Positions 16,158-24,980 of a stretch of DNA of 54,850 nt are shown in pieces. The notes beneath the pieces are model-generated. The model was not told the origin of the DNA. It searched no databases and was given only the letters and a program-made list of their open reading frames with translations. The number at the start of each line of letters is the position of its first letter. Within the stretch, counting starts at the first letter, position 1. The stretch covers positions 1-54,850 of the forward strand of contig CALQKL020000001.1 in the NCBI GenBank assembly GCA_943331145.2, given 5' to 3'. The position numbers and the translations under genes are program-made. Origin of the DNA: Chitinophaga pinensis (lineage in GTDB: Bacteria > Bacteroidota > Bacteroidia > Chitinophagales > Chitinophagaceae).

Positions 16158-17090
16158 ATGAAAAGGTCAGTTTTTCTTATTATATCAATTTTAACACTTG
16201 CTTTTTTTAGTAAGAATGCATCTGCACAGTATTATTTTTATGATGAAAATTATTACGATCAAGATTTGTTGGTTGAAGTAGGTGCAAGTATTGGTGCAAT
16301 GAATTGTTTAACCGACTTAGGTGGAAAATCAGGAATTGGCAAAGGATTTATTAAGGATTTAAATACTGGAAAAAGTTATTTCACTGGAGGTATATTCGCA
16401 AATGTTTCTTATAAAAATGCATTTGGTTTAAGATTAGAATTCTGTAGTGGTAAGGTTTCTGCTGATGACAAAGTTTTGTCTACTGTTTCTAGTACAGACA
16501 TGGCTAGATTTCGTTACAATAGAAATTTAAATTTTCAAAGTAGTATAAGAGAGTACTCTGCAATGTTAGAAGTTCATCCGATGATGCTTTTCATAAATTG
16601 GGAAGCACGTGACCAAGAAGCGCCAAGATATTCTCCATATTTACTTGGAGGGATTGGTTCTTTTTCATTTAATCCTCAATTAAAAGAAGGAAACAGATTA
16701 ATTGATTTACAACCACTTTCTACAGAAGGACAAGGGTTAAAAGAATATCCAGATCGTCCAGTGTATAAACTTAGACAAATGAATTACCCTTTTGGAATTG
16801 GTATGAAATACGATTTATCTCCATTGGTTAATTTGCGTGGTGAATTTGTTTATCGCATGCTTACTACAGATTATCTTGATGATGTAAGTACAAATTATAT
16901 AGATCCAACCGTATATGCTTTAAATGGTTTTACTGGTACAAGATTAGAAAACGCATTATTCTTAAATAACCGCGAAACGAATGGTCAAAAAACAGCTCCA
17001 GGTGGAAAAAGAGGTAGCCCAACTAACAATGATGCTTATTTTAGCTTTAATATTAAGTTAGGGGTTAGTCTTAGAAGTAGGATGAAATAA
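16158..17090 (+). CDS. Outer-membrane beta-barrel protein of unknown role
   Basis: 310 residues. The signal peptide (residues 1-23, SASA-type cleavage before QYYF) is followed by alternating aromatic/hydrophobic strands such as LVEVGASIGAMNCLTDLGG, IFANVSYKNAFGLRLEF, YLLGGIGSFSFN, GIGMKYDLSPLVNLRGEFVY and FNIKLGVSLRSR as a terminal strand. This fits an outer-membrane barrel of about eight strands. Bacteroidota proteins of this type are often annotated as DUF6089 or PorG-like, but I cannot confirm that here. A strong bidirectional terminator follows. Confidence 0.75.
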   Translation: MKRSVFLIISILTLAFFSKNASAQYYFYDENYYDQDLLVEVGASIGAMNCLTDLGGKSGIGKGFIKDLNTGKSYFTGGIFANVSYKNAFGLRLEFCSGKVSADDKVLSTVSSTDMARFRYNRNLNFQSSIREYSAMLEVHPMMLFINWEARDQEAPRYSPYLLGGIGSFSFNPQLKEGNRLIDLQPLSTEGQGLKEYPDRPVYKLRQMNYPFGIGMKYDLSPLVNLRGEFVYRMLTTDYLDDVSTNYIDPTVYALNGFTGTRLENALFLNNRETNGQKTAPGGKRGSPTNNDAYFSFNIKLGVSLRSRMK

Positions 17091-17132
17091 AGAATATTTG
17101 ATTTTGAAGAATTCAATGATTACTTCATTTAT

Positions 17133-17168
17133 AAAAAAAAGCATTTATTTTAAATAAATGCTTTTTTT
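17133..17168. terminator. Bidirectional terminator between convergent genes
   Basis: GCATTTATT at 17141-17149 and AATAAATGC at 17153-17161 form a near-perfect palindrome, flanked by A8 at 17133-17140 and T7 at 17162-17168. It therefore gives a stem plus U-tract on both strands, and serves the barrel gene (plus) and korA (minus). Confidence 0.85.
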
Positions 17169-17202
17169 ATTGTTTGTTTTTTGAGATAAATATTAATACC
17201 CA

Positions 17203-19056
17203 TTACCCATTATTTACAATCTGTTCAATTGCTTCAATTAGTTCTGCTTTATAAATTGGCGTACCCATAATTTTATTAAAGCCTTTTGCATCTACCATAT
17301 AATTGTCTCTAATAATTTTTATAAGTTGGCCATTATTAATTTCAGGAATTAAAATGTGGTCAAAGTTTTTGATGATATCTCCCAAGTTTTTTGGAAACGG
17401 ACGGATATAACGAAGATGAGCATGAGATACAGAAACACCTCTTGATTGTAATTCAATACAAGCACTTTTTATAGCGCCAAATGTACTTCCCCAACCAATA
17501 ACAAGTACTTTGCCAGATTCTGCACCGCTATCTAATTTTTGATCTGGGATATATTGAGCAATCAAATCTACTTTTTCTTGTCGTAGCTTAACCATCAACT
17601 GATGGTTTTCTGCATCGTAACTAATATTTCCAGTAATATTTTGTTTTTCCAAACCGCCTATACGATGTTCTAAATGGGGTGTGCCTGGAATAACCCAAGG
17701 ACGAGCTAGCTTTTCATTACGTGCATATGGGGCAAGCTTGATTTCATCTTCTGCTAATTGTGTTTTAAAAGCTACTTTAATATCTTTTAAATCTGACGAT
17801 TGCGGATATTTCCATGGCTCAGCACCATTTGCAATATATCCATCACTTAACAAAATCACAGGTGTCATATGCTCAATTGAAATCCTTACTGCTTCAAATG
17901 CTGCATCAAAACAATCACTTGGTGTTGAAGCAGCAACGATAGGCATTGGACATTCGCCATTTCTTCCATAATATGCCTGCAATAAATCACTTTGTTCTGT
18001 TTTGGTTGGCAATCCTGTACTTGGCCCACCTCTCTGAATATTGCATATTATTAATGGGATTTCAAGCATCACTGCAAGTCCCATCGCTTCGGCTTTTAAG
18101 GCCATACCCGGACCTGATGTAGTTGTTAAGCCAATCCAACCGCCATAACTAGCACCAATAGCCGAAGTTATAGCTGCAATTTCATCTTCTGCCTGAAAAG
18201 TTTTTATACCGAAATTTTTATGTCTGCTTAGCTCATGTAAAATATCTGATGCAGGTGTAATTGGGTAACTTCCTAAGAATAAATTCAATCCGCTTTTTTG
18301 TGCTGCAGCAATTAATCCAAAAGATAATGCCTGATTACCCATTATAGATCGGTAATTACCTGATTCCATTTTCGCCTTAGCTACGGCATACCTTTCAGTA
18401 AAAGTCTCTGTTGTATCCGCATAATTATAACCTGCTTGAAGTGCTTTAATATTGCTGTCTAGAATATCGGCTCTTTTAGAAAATTTTTCCTTTAAAAAAG
18501 TAATTGTATTGTCCATGCTACGGTTGTACATCCAATATAAAAAACCAAGTACAAACATATTTTTCGCCCTGTCTTTTTCTTTGGTACCCATTGTGAAATC
18601 TTTCAACGCTTCACGGGTTAGCTTGGTTACATCTATTTTAATGACTTCATAATTTTCCAAGCTGTTGTTCTCGATTGGATTTTCACCATCTGGATAATTG
18701 GCTAAGCGTAAGTTTTTTGAATCAAATCCGTCAACATTTATTATGATTTTCCCGCCTTTTTTTAAGGAAGTCAAATTTACTTTTAAAGCCGCAGCGTTCA
18801 TTGCCACAAGCACATCGCAAAAATCACCTGGCGTATATATTCTGTCTGAGCTAAATCGAAGTTGGAAGCCGCTTACGCCTGGTAATGTTCCTATTGGAGC
18901 ACGAATTTCAGCTGGGAAATCTGGAAATGTTGCAAGATCCAAACCCAAAAGTGCACTATTATTGGTAAATTGTGTCCCAGTTAATTGCATTCCATCTCCA
19001 CTATCTCCTGCAAATTTTATTACTACTTCTTGTAGTATTTCTTGATTTTCTGTCAT
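17203..19056 (-). CDS. korA: 2-oxoacid:acceptor oxidoreductase, fused gamma-alpha subunit (KorA type)
   Basis: 617-residue subunit of a 2-oxoglutarate- or pyruvate:ferredoxin oxidoreductase. The N-terminal gamma domain (VVIKFAGDSGDGMQLTG, then FPDFPAEIRAPIGTLPGVSGFQ) is fused to the alpha domain from about residue 225 (GNQALSFGLIAAAQKSGLNLFLGSYPITPASDILHEL; FQAEDEIAAITSAIGASYGG; TTSGPGMALKAEA; RGGPSTGLPTKTEQSDL). The C-terminal domain has VLVIGWGSTFGAI. The thiamine-pyrophosphate-binding beta subunit usually follows directly, but here a terminator and a convergent gene follow instead. The start at 19056 lies about 22 bp from a perfect -7 box. Confidence 0.93.
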   Translation of the reverse strand: MTENQEILQEVVIKFAGDSGDGMQLTGTQFTNNSALLGLDLATFPDFPAEIRAPIGTLPGVSGFQLRFSSDRIYTPGDFCDVLVAMNAAALKVNLTSLKKGGKIIINVDGFDSKNLRLANYPDGENPIENNSLENYEVIKIDVTKLTREALKDFTMGTKEKDRAKNMFVLGFLYWMYNRSMDNTITFLKEKFSKRADILDSNIKALQAGYNYADTTETFTERYAVAKAKMESGNYRSIMGNQALSFGLIAAAQKSGLNLFLGSYPITPASDILHELSRHKNFGIKTFQAEDEIAAITSAIGASYGGWIGLTTTSGPGMALKAEAMGLAVMLEIPLIICNIQRGGPSTGLPTKTEQSDLLQAYYGRNGECPMPIVAASTPSDCFDAAFEAVRISIEHMTPVILLSDGYIANGAEPWKYPQSSDLKDIKVAFKTQLAEDEIKLAPYARNEKLARPWVIPGTPHLEHRIGGLEKQNITGNISYDAENHQLMVKLRQEKVDLIAQYIPDQKLDSGAESGKVLVIGWGSTFGAIKSACIELQSRGVSVSHAHLRYIRPFPKNLGDIIKNFDHILIPEINNGQLIKIIRDNYMVDAKGFNKIMGTPIYKAELIEAIEQIVNNG

Positions 19057-19078
19057 TTGATTATCATTGAATAATGGC

Positions 19079-19086
19079 CAAAGTTA
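19079..19086 (-). promoter_or_regulatory. Candidate -7 box of korA
   Basis: Minus-strand TAACTTTG, a perfect TAnnTTTG, 22 bases upstream of the korA ATG. The -33 region is only weakly TTTG-like. Confidence 0.4.
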
Positions 19087-19262
19087 CTAAATACAAATAA
19101 CAGAAAACATAGAAAAAATTATTCTATATCGATTATCCTTTCCGTTGAATGAATTAGGTTTGTGAAAATGATTTCGCCTGCTTATAAATTTATTATTATT
19201 TGAGATAAATTTCAAGATATTTATTTGCAAAACTTTAAAAACAATATCAATAAAAATTTATT

Positions 19263-20393
19263 ATGGAAGATTTACAAGATTTTTTATCGCCCGTTTCTGT
19301 GAAAGAATTGATGAATGATGAAACGTTTACGGATGGACAATTTGCCAAACATATTTGTTATTATGAAACAGACTTTCCCGATTTAACGGATATAGATATT
19401 GTTATGGTTGGAATTGGAGAAATGCGGGGAACAGATTTAAATGCTTCAGAAAGTAATGCACCTAATCAAATTAGAAAGCAATTTTATGCCCTTCATCATT
19501 GGCATTCGGATATTTCAATTGCGGATATTGGCAATGTAAAACAAGGAGCACTTATTAATGATAGTTATGCAGCTTTACAAACCGTAGTTGCAGAGTTGTT
19601 CAAAATCGGAAAAAAGGTAATTATTTTAGGAGGCTCTCATGATATTACTTTGGCTCAATATTATGCCTATAAATCTACAAAAAAAGGCATTGTGGCAACA
19701 TGTATAGATGCTACAATTGATTTAAGAGGCGATAGTTTTTTGAGGCAAGAAAATTTTTTGCTAGACATGCTTACTAGTGAGCCCAATTATATTTCACATT
19801 ATAACCACATCGGATTTCAAAGTTATTTTGTACATCCTAGATTATTAGAAACGATGGATAAGCTTAGATTTGATTGTTATCGTGTTGGTCTTGTGAAATC
19901 CGATATTGAACAAATGGAGCCTGCAATTCGCCAAACGAATTTATTGAGTTTTGATATAGCCGCAATAAAAAATAGTGCAGCGCCTTCAAATATTTTAACC
20001 ACTAATGGTTTTAATGGAGAAGAAGCATGCGTTTTGTCACAATATGCTGGAATGAGTAGTCATTTGTCCAGCTTTGGCATTTATGGATACAATCCCGAAA
20101 ATGATGTGCATGATTTAACTGCAAAGCAAATCGCTCAAATGCTATGGTACTATTTGGATGGTTTTAATAGCGTTAAATATGAAGCAGCTTTAAGTGATAA
20201 TGGTAATTTCAATTTGTTTCACACCTATTTTTCGGAATTAGATACGTTGTTTATGCAGAGTAAAAAAACAAATCGTTGGTGGATGCAAATGCCGGATAAG
20301 AATTTCATTGCATGTAGCTATAAAGATTATTTAAGTGCAAGTACAAATGATATTCCTGAGCGTTGGTTAAGAGCTCAAGAGCGTACTGTATAA
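19263..20393 (+). CDS. Arginase/formimidoylglutamase-family protein with degraded metal site
   Basis: 376-residue ureohydrolase-fold protein. The three family motifs are present but altered. GGDHS is GGSHD (123-127) and keeps its histidine (H126). DAHxD is DATID (149-153), losing the middle histidine to Thr151. SFDxDxxDPxxAP is SFDIAAIKNSAAP (229-241), losing the second aspartate to Ala233. Two of the six Mn ligands are therefore missing, and a normal dimanganese centre is unlikely. It is probably not an active arginase. A dacB-type gene follows after 18 bp. Other Bacteroidota have proteins annotated as formimidoylglutamase of the same kind. Confidence 0.85.
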   Translation: MEDLQDFLSPVSVKELMNDETFTDGQFAKHICYYETDFPDLTDIDIVMVGIGEMRGTDLNASESNAPNQIRKQFYALHHWHSDISIADIGNVKQGALINDSYAALQTVVAELFKIGKKVIILGGSHDITLAQYYAYKSTKKGIVATCIDATIDLRGDSFLRQENFLLDMLTSEPNYISHYNHIGFQSYFVHPRLLETMDKLRFDCYRVGLVKSDIEQMEPAIRQTNLLSFDIAAIKNSAAPSNILTTNGFNGEEACVLSQYAGMSSHLSSFGIYGYNPENDVHDLTAKQIAQMLWYYLDGFNSVKYEAALSDNGNFNLFHTYFSELDTLFMQSKKTNRWWMQMPDKNFIACSYKDYLSASTNDIPERWLRAQERTV

Positions 20394-20411
20394 AAAAATC
20401 AATTATCAAAA

Positions 20412-21743
20412 ATGAAAAAAAAATATTTTTTAATTGTATTGTTTTTAGTTGGAATGGCATCTTGTGTCATTGCCCAAATTGAAACAAACACAGATGGTTT
20501 ACTTAATAATCCAATCATTAAAACAGGACATTTGGGGATAAGTATTTACGAACCTGCAACTGAAAAATACTGGTATAATTATAACGCTGAAAAGTTATTT
20601 ATCCCAGCTAGCAATACAAAGTTGTTCACTTTGTATGTAGGTATGAAATTTCTTGGCGAGCAATTAACGGGTATTTTTTACAATGATACTCGAGATACAT
20701 TTTTTGTTTTGCCGTCAGGGGATCCTACATTTTTACATGAAGATTTTTCGAATCAACCAGTATTTGAATTGCTAAAAAAAACGAAAAAGCAAATAGTCAT
20801 TATCAATCAAGATCAACCAATACATCCTTATGGAAAAGGTTGGACATGGGACGATCAATCTGAAGCATATGCGGCTCAACGTAATACTTTTCCGATTTAT
20901 GGAAATTTACTTCAATTAAAATGGATAAAAAAGAATAAAATTCAGCAAGATTCTTTTGCTTATGATTTAAACTTATTGAATGGAGACATTACAGATTTTG
21001 AATTTTTAAAGAAAACCAATACAGAAAGTGTAGATAATGTGATTATTAAAATTCCCGGAAAAAATAAATTTGAAGTATCCTTAAATGGAATGTCAAATCA
21101 ATTAATACAAGAAGTACCATTTGAAACCAACGGCATCGAAACGGCTACTCATTTATTACAACAGAAATTGGGGAAGTCGTTAATTTTAAAATCAGTTAAA
21201 ATAAAAAAAGAAGCATTCAAATCGCTTTATTCACAAAAAACAGATACGTTTTTTAAAATTATGATGCATAGAAGTGACAATTTCTATGCAGAGCAAACGC
21301 TTTTAATGGCGAGCGAGAAGTATATTGGTTTAATGTCGGAAACCGACATAATTGATACTTTATTAAAATCAACTTTAAAAGATATTCCTCAACAACCTCG
21401 ATGGGTTGATGGCAGTGGTTTAAGTAGATATAATTTGTTTTCACCGCAAGATTTTATTTACATACTCAATAAACTTCAAAAAGATTATGGGTATGAAAAA
21501 TTGGAATATATATTACCAACTGGCGGAAAGGGGACCTTGGCTAATTACTATAAATCAGATAGCGGTTTCATTTTTGCAAAAACAGGATCAATGAGCAATA
21601 ATATTACATTATGCGGAATAATAAAAACCCGTAAAAACAAAACGTTGCTATTTTCAATAATGTTAAATAATTATATAGGTTCGGGTAAATTGGTCAGAAA
21701 ACAATTTGAAAATTATTTGCATGAGATAATTCAACAGAACTAG
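20412..21743 (+). CDS. dacB: D-alanyl-D-alanine carboxypeptidase/endopeptidase (PBP4 family)
   Basis: 443 residues with a signal peptide (1-21). The penicilloyl serine transferase motifs are SxxK (S67-N-T-K70), SxN (S288-D-N290) and KTG (K390-T-G392). The spacing between the first two is long (about 220 residues), which marks the PBP4/DacB type with its inserted domains. It trims or cleaves peptidoglycan crosslinks in the periplasm. Only 18 bp separate it from the preceding arginase-like gene, so they are probably co-transcribed. Gly-rich PTGGKGTLANYY precedes the KTG motif as expected. Confidence 0.92.
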   Translation: MKKKYFLIVLFLVGMASCVIAQIETNTDGLLNNPIIKTGHLGISIYEPATEKYWYNYNAEKLFIPASNTKLFTLYVGMKFLGEQLTGIFYNDTRDTFFVLPSGDPTFLHEDFSNQPVFELLKKTKKQIVIINQDQPIHPYGKGWTWDDQSEAYAAQRNTFPIYGNLLQLKWIKKNKIQQDSFAYDLNLLNGDITDFEFLKKTNTESVDNVIIKIPGKNKFEVSLNGMSNQLIQEVPFETNGIETATHLLQQKLGKSLILKSVKIKKEAFKSLYSQKTDTFFKIMMHRSDNFYAEQTLLMASEKYIGLMSETDIIDTLLKSTLKDIPQQPRWVDGSGLSRYNLFSPQDFIYILNKLQKDYGYEKLEYILPTGGKGTLANYYKSDSGFIFAKTGSMSNNITLCGIIKTRKNKTLLFSIMLNNYIGSGKLVRKQFENYLHEIIQQN

Positions 21744-21843
21744 TAAATAAATAGTTTTTTAGAATTAAAACTTTATGATGATTTTTTTGTTTTATAAATC
21801 AATGTTTAATTGATTATTTTTATGGTTAAGTAAATAAAATGAG

Positions 21844-23772
21844 ATGGAAATATTGCCTGGAAACTTATTGAAAATGATTGACAATCCTGCTGATCTTAAA
21901 AAGCTAAGCAAGGATCAAATGCAAACGGTTGCCAATGAATTAAGGCAATACATCGTAGATGTTGTTAGTGTTTATGGCGGGCATTTTGGAGCAAGCTTAG
22001 GTGTTGTTGAATTGTCTGTTGCATTACATTACGTATTTAATACACCTTATGATCAATTGGTTTGGGATGTTGGGCATCAAGCGTATGGGCATAAAATACT
22101 TACTGGACGAAGAGATAATTTTCCAAGTAATAGAAAATACAACGGGTTAAGTGGCTTTCCAAAAAGAACTGAAAGCGAATATGATACTTTCGGTGTTGGG
22201 CATTCCTCTACATCTATTTCCGCTGCTTTAGGCATGGCGATGGCTTCTCATTATAAAGGCGAAAAAAATAAACAACATATAGCGGTAATTGGTGATGGTG
22301 CTTTAACGGCCGGACTTGCTTTTGAAGCGATGAATCATGCCGGAATTGAAAAAAGTAATGTATTGATTATCTTGAATGATAATAATATGAGCATCGACCC
22401 CAATGTGGGTGCATTAAAAGAATATCTAACCGATATCACTACATCACATACGTACAATGAACTACGTGATAACGTTTGGAAGGCATTGGGTAAGCTGCCC
22501 ATTGGGAAAAATTACAGCAGAGAAATGGCCAGTAAAGTGGAAGCTAGTTTAAAAGGCTTAGTGAGCAAAAGCAGTAATTTATTTGAAGCATTACAACTTA
22601 GGTATTTTGGTCCTATTGATGGGCATAACGTAACAAAACTAATTGATACACTAAACGACCTAAAAGATATTCCTGGGCCTAAGATTTTACACATAAAAAC
22701 GGTAAAAGGAAAAGGGTATGCATTAGCAGAAAAAGATCAAACCAAATGGCATGCACCGGGATTGTTTGACAAGGTAACTGGTGAAATATTAAAGAAAACA
22801 TTTGATGCGCCACAACCTCCAAAATATCAAGATGTATTTGGGCATACGATTATAGAATTGGCAGAAAAGAACCCTAAAATAATGGGCGTTACTCCAGCTA
22901 TGCCTAGTGGTTGTTCGTTAAAATTCATGATGGATAAAATGCCAGATCGTGCATTTGATGTTGGGATTTGCGAACAACATGCCGTAACGCTAAGTGCAGG
23001 CATGGCTACTCAGGGTTTGAAGGTGTTTTGTAATATTTATTCTTCTTTCATGCAACGTGCATATGATATGGTGATACACGATGTTGCCATTCAAAAATTA
23101 CCGGTAATATTTTGTTTGGATAGAGCTGGCTTGGTTGGTGAAGATGGTCCAACACATCATGGTTGCTATGATATTGCTTTCATGCGTTGCATCCCTAATA
23201 TTGTTGTAAGTGCGCCAATGAATGAATCTGAACTCAGGGATTTGATGTACACCGCTCAATTGGAAACCAACCAACTTCCAATTGTAATTCGTTATCCAAG
23301 AGGAGAGGGCGTTTTGGTGGATTGGAAAACACCAATGAAAGAGATACAAATTGGGAAAGGAAGAAAATTAAAAGACGGGGATGATATTGCAATTCTAACT
23401 TTTGGTCACCCTGGAAATTTTGCGGCATCTGCCATTCGTGACGTAAAATCTGAAGGTTTAAATCCAGCACATTATGATATGCGTTTTGCAAAGCCAATTG
23501 ATGAGGAAATGCTTCATGAAGTATTTTCTAAATTCAAAAAAATAATTACTGTGGAAGATGGAACAGTAGTAGGAGGGTTTGGGTCTGCAGTATTAGAGTT
23601 TATGAATAGTTTTGGCTATAAGGCAGATGTAAAAATCATGGGCATTCCAGATCGTTTGGTAGAACATGGAACACCTAAACAATTGTATGATGAAATTGGA
23701 TTAGATGCAAATGGAATAGCAACAGAAATAAGGAAAATGGCATTTGTAGAAAAACATGTTCCGATAGCTTAG
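21844..23772 (+). CDS. dxs: 1-deoxy-D-xylulose-5-phosphate synthase
   Basis: 642-residue thiamine-diphosphate enzyme joining pyruvate and glyceraldehyde 3-phosphate; the product feeds isoprenoids (MEP route) and pyridoxal phosphate. The ThDP motif is GDGALTAG (150-157) followed by NDNNMSID (178-185). Conserved histidines are in VGHQAYGHK (78-83 region), and the pyrimidine domain shows CEQHAVTLSAGMATQG and AGLVGEDGPTHHG. The C-terminal domain has ITVEDGTVVGGFGSAV. Length is normal. It ends 21 bp from the convergent SRPBCC gene without a clear terminator. Confidence 0.97.
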   Translation: MEILPGNLLKMIDNPADLKKLSKDQMQTVANELRQYIVDVVSVYGGHFGASLGVVELSVALHYVFNTPYDQLVWDVGHQAYGHKILTGRRDNFPSNRKYNGLSGFPKRTESEYDTFGVGHSSTSISAALGMAMASHYKGEKNKQHIAVIGDGALTAGLAFEAMNHAGIEKSNVLIILNDNNMSIDPNVGALKEYLTDITTSHTYNELRDNVWKALGKLPIGKNYSREMASKVEASLKGLVSKSSNLFEALQLRYFGPIDGHNVTKLIDTLNDLKDIPGPKILHIKTVKGKGYALAEKDQTKWHAPGLFDKVTGEILKKTFDAPQPPKYQDVFGHTIIELAEKNPKIMGVTPAMPSGCSLKFMMDKMPDRAFDVGICEQHAVTLSAGMATQGLKVFCNIYSSFMQRAYDMVIHDVAIQKLPVIFCLDRAGLVGEDGPTHHGCYDIAFMRCIPNIVVSAPMNESELRDLMYTAQLETNQLPIVIRYPRGEGVLVDWKTPMKEIQIGKGRKLKDGDDIAILTFGHPGNFAASAIRDVKSEGLNPAHYDMRFAKPIDEEMLHEVFSKFKKIITVEDGTVVGGFGSAVLEFMNSFGYKADVKIMGIPDRLVEHGTPKQLYDEIGLDANGIATEIRKMAFVEKHVPIA

Positions 23773-23793
23773 TTGGAATGAAACGTTCTTTAA

Positions 23794-24336
23794 TTATTTT
23801 TTTTCAAGAATAGCTTTCATGTTTTGTAAACCTGATTCAAAATCTTTTCCAATTAGTTTTTCCATATTGAAAACGAGCTTCATGATATTCATTGGGTAAG
23901 GATATGAACCACTAAATCCCCAAGTGACTTTTGTATTTGTGGCATCCATAGTTGTGATAGAAATCTGTGTGTTATTTTCTGATTTGAATGGTTTTTCGAA
24001 ATTCAATTTTGTTTCAATGCACTCTCCTTCAATAATTTTTGTAATGGTTTGAGATCCAGTACCCACATTTTTAACATCACTTTCCCATGCCGAAACAAAT
24101 CCAATCGTTCCATCAACTCCCGTAAAACTGGTTTTACAATTTGGATCCATTTTACCCCATACGCTGTACTCATTTTGATTTTTAAGATGTTTGATATAAT
24201 TAAATACACTGTCTTTTGGACACTGAATAACGATTGACCGCTCAAGCTTATAATGCTTTGGAATAAACAATGCTACTACTAGTATGATTGCAATTAGAAT
24301 AATAAAAAAAATCAAAATGATTTTAATGATTTTCAT
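23794..24336 (-). CDS. SRPBCC (START-like) family protein with N-terminal membrane anchor
   Basis: 180 residues. One N-terminal transmembrane helix (about 4-27) precedes a SRPBCC/polyketide-cyclase-like fold starting at HYKLERSIVIQCPKDSVFNYIKHLKNQNEYSVWGKMDPNC. The fold has a deep hydrophobic ligand pocket; members are of many functions. The family's strand pattern TKVTWGFSGSYPYPMNIM is present near the C-terminus. Ligand unknown. Confidence 0.8.
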   Translation of the reverse strand: MKIIKIILIFFIILIAIILVVALFIPKHYKLERSIVIQCPKDSVFNYIKHLKNQNEYSVWGKMDPNCKTSFTGVDGTIGFVSAWESDVKNVGTGSQTITKIIEGECIETKLNFEKPFKSENNTQISITTMDATNTKVTWGFSGSYPYPMNIMKLVFNMEKLIGKDFESGLQNMKAILEKK

Positions 24337-24349
24337 GAGTGAAAGGTTT

Positions 24350-24391
24350 AATTAAAAAGTAAAAATTAAAAAGTAAAAATTAAAAAGTCAA
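24350..24391. repeat. Three tandem 14-bp repeats with distal inverted copy
   Basis: Unit AATTAAAAAGTAAA occurs at 24350-24363 and 24364-24377, and as AATTAAAAAGTCAA at 24378-24391. An exact 13-bp inverse, AATTTTTACTTTT, stands at 24447-24459, about 70 bp away. The two could fold into a long AT-only stem around a more GC-rich middle. It sits just beyond the end of the SQA-repeat gene and before the SRPBCC gene. Confidence 0.7.
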
Positions 24392-24470
24392 AGAGCGTGT
24401 CCGCTGCTGCATGTAATAATGGCTTATCCTCGTATTTTAAATTTTGAATTTTTACTTTTGAATTTAAATT

Positions 24471-24806
24471 TTAGTACAGCAAATGTTTTTTTGAACTGTT
24501 TTTCCAAGCTGCTTGGCTTTCATAGTCTACAAAGTATATTTTTAAATCGGCTTGGCTTTGGTACTTTACGAAATAGATTTTTTTATTAGCTTGGCTTTCA
24601 TAATCTACGAAAAACCATTTCCCTTCATTCTTATCTGCTTGGCTTGAGTATTTAACTTTATAAACGAGCAAGTCGGCTTGGCTTTCGTAATCAACCACAA
24701 AAACTTTTACATCAGCCTGACTTTCGTAATCAACGGAATATAATTTTTGTGTTTTTCCAAAAGAAAAAATCAATAAAGCGATGGAAGTTAATACGATTTG
24801 TTTCAT
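24471..24806 (-). CDS. Secreted six-fold SQA-repeat protein
   Basis: 111 residues. The signal peptide (1-19, FSFGKTQ end) is followed by six copies of a short repeat with consensus [YF]xV[DK]Y[ESQ]SQA[DNA]xK[IV]. The tyrosines are at 27, 40, 53, 69, 82 and 95, so the step is 13 residues apart from one 16-residue step. Each repeat alternates hydrophobic and polar residues, as in a short beta strand and turn. A serine-lysine tail ends it. I believe Bacteroidota proteins of this sort are catalogued as DUF6150, but I cannot verify this. It may form a beta-solenoid or adhesin-like array; no catalytic residues are seen. Confidence 0.75.
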   Translation of the reverse strand: MKQIVLTSIALLIFSFGKTQKLYSVDYESQADVKVFVVDYESQADLLVYKVKYSSQADKNEGKWFFVDYESQANKKIYFVKYQSQADLKIYFVDYESQAAWKNSSKKHLLY

Positions 24807-24915
24807 GTCTTAATTATTTATGTTTAATAAAATGGTTTTTGGAATCTATTTCATGATTTAATTCAAAGTTGAACCAATAAGTTTTTGTAAATATAGTAAT
24901 CTAATTGTTTTGTAT

Positions 24916-24950
24916 AAAAAAAGCCACCGGATTTGACTCCGATGGCTTTT
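24916..24950 (-). terminator. Intrinsic terminator of nrdJ
   Basis: On the minus strand, GCCATCGG and CCGGTGGC form an 8-bp stem (with one U-G pair) around AGTCAAAT, followed by seven T. It lies about 30 bp beyond the nrdJ stop. Confidence 0.85.
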
Positions 24951-24980
24951 GTGTTTAAGCAATTATTAAAAACACTATTT

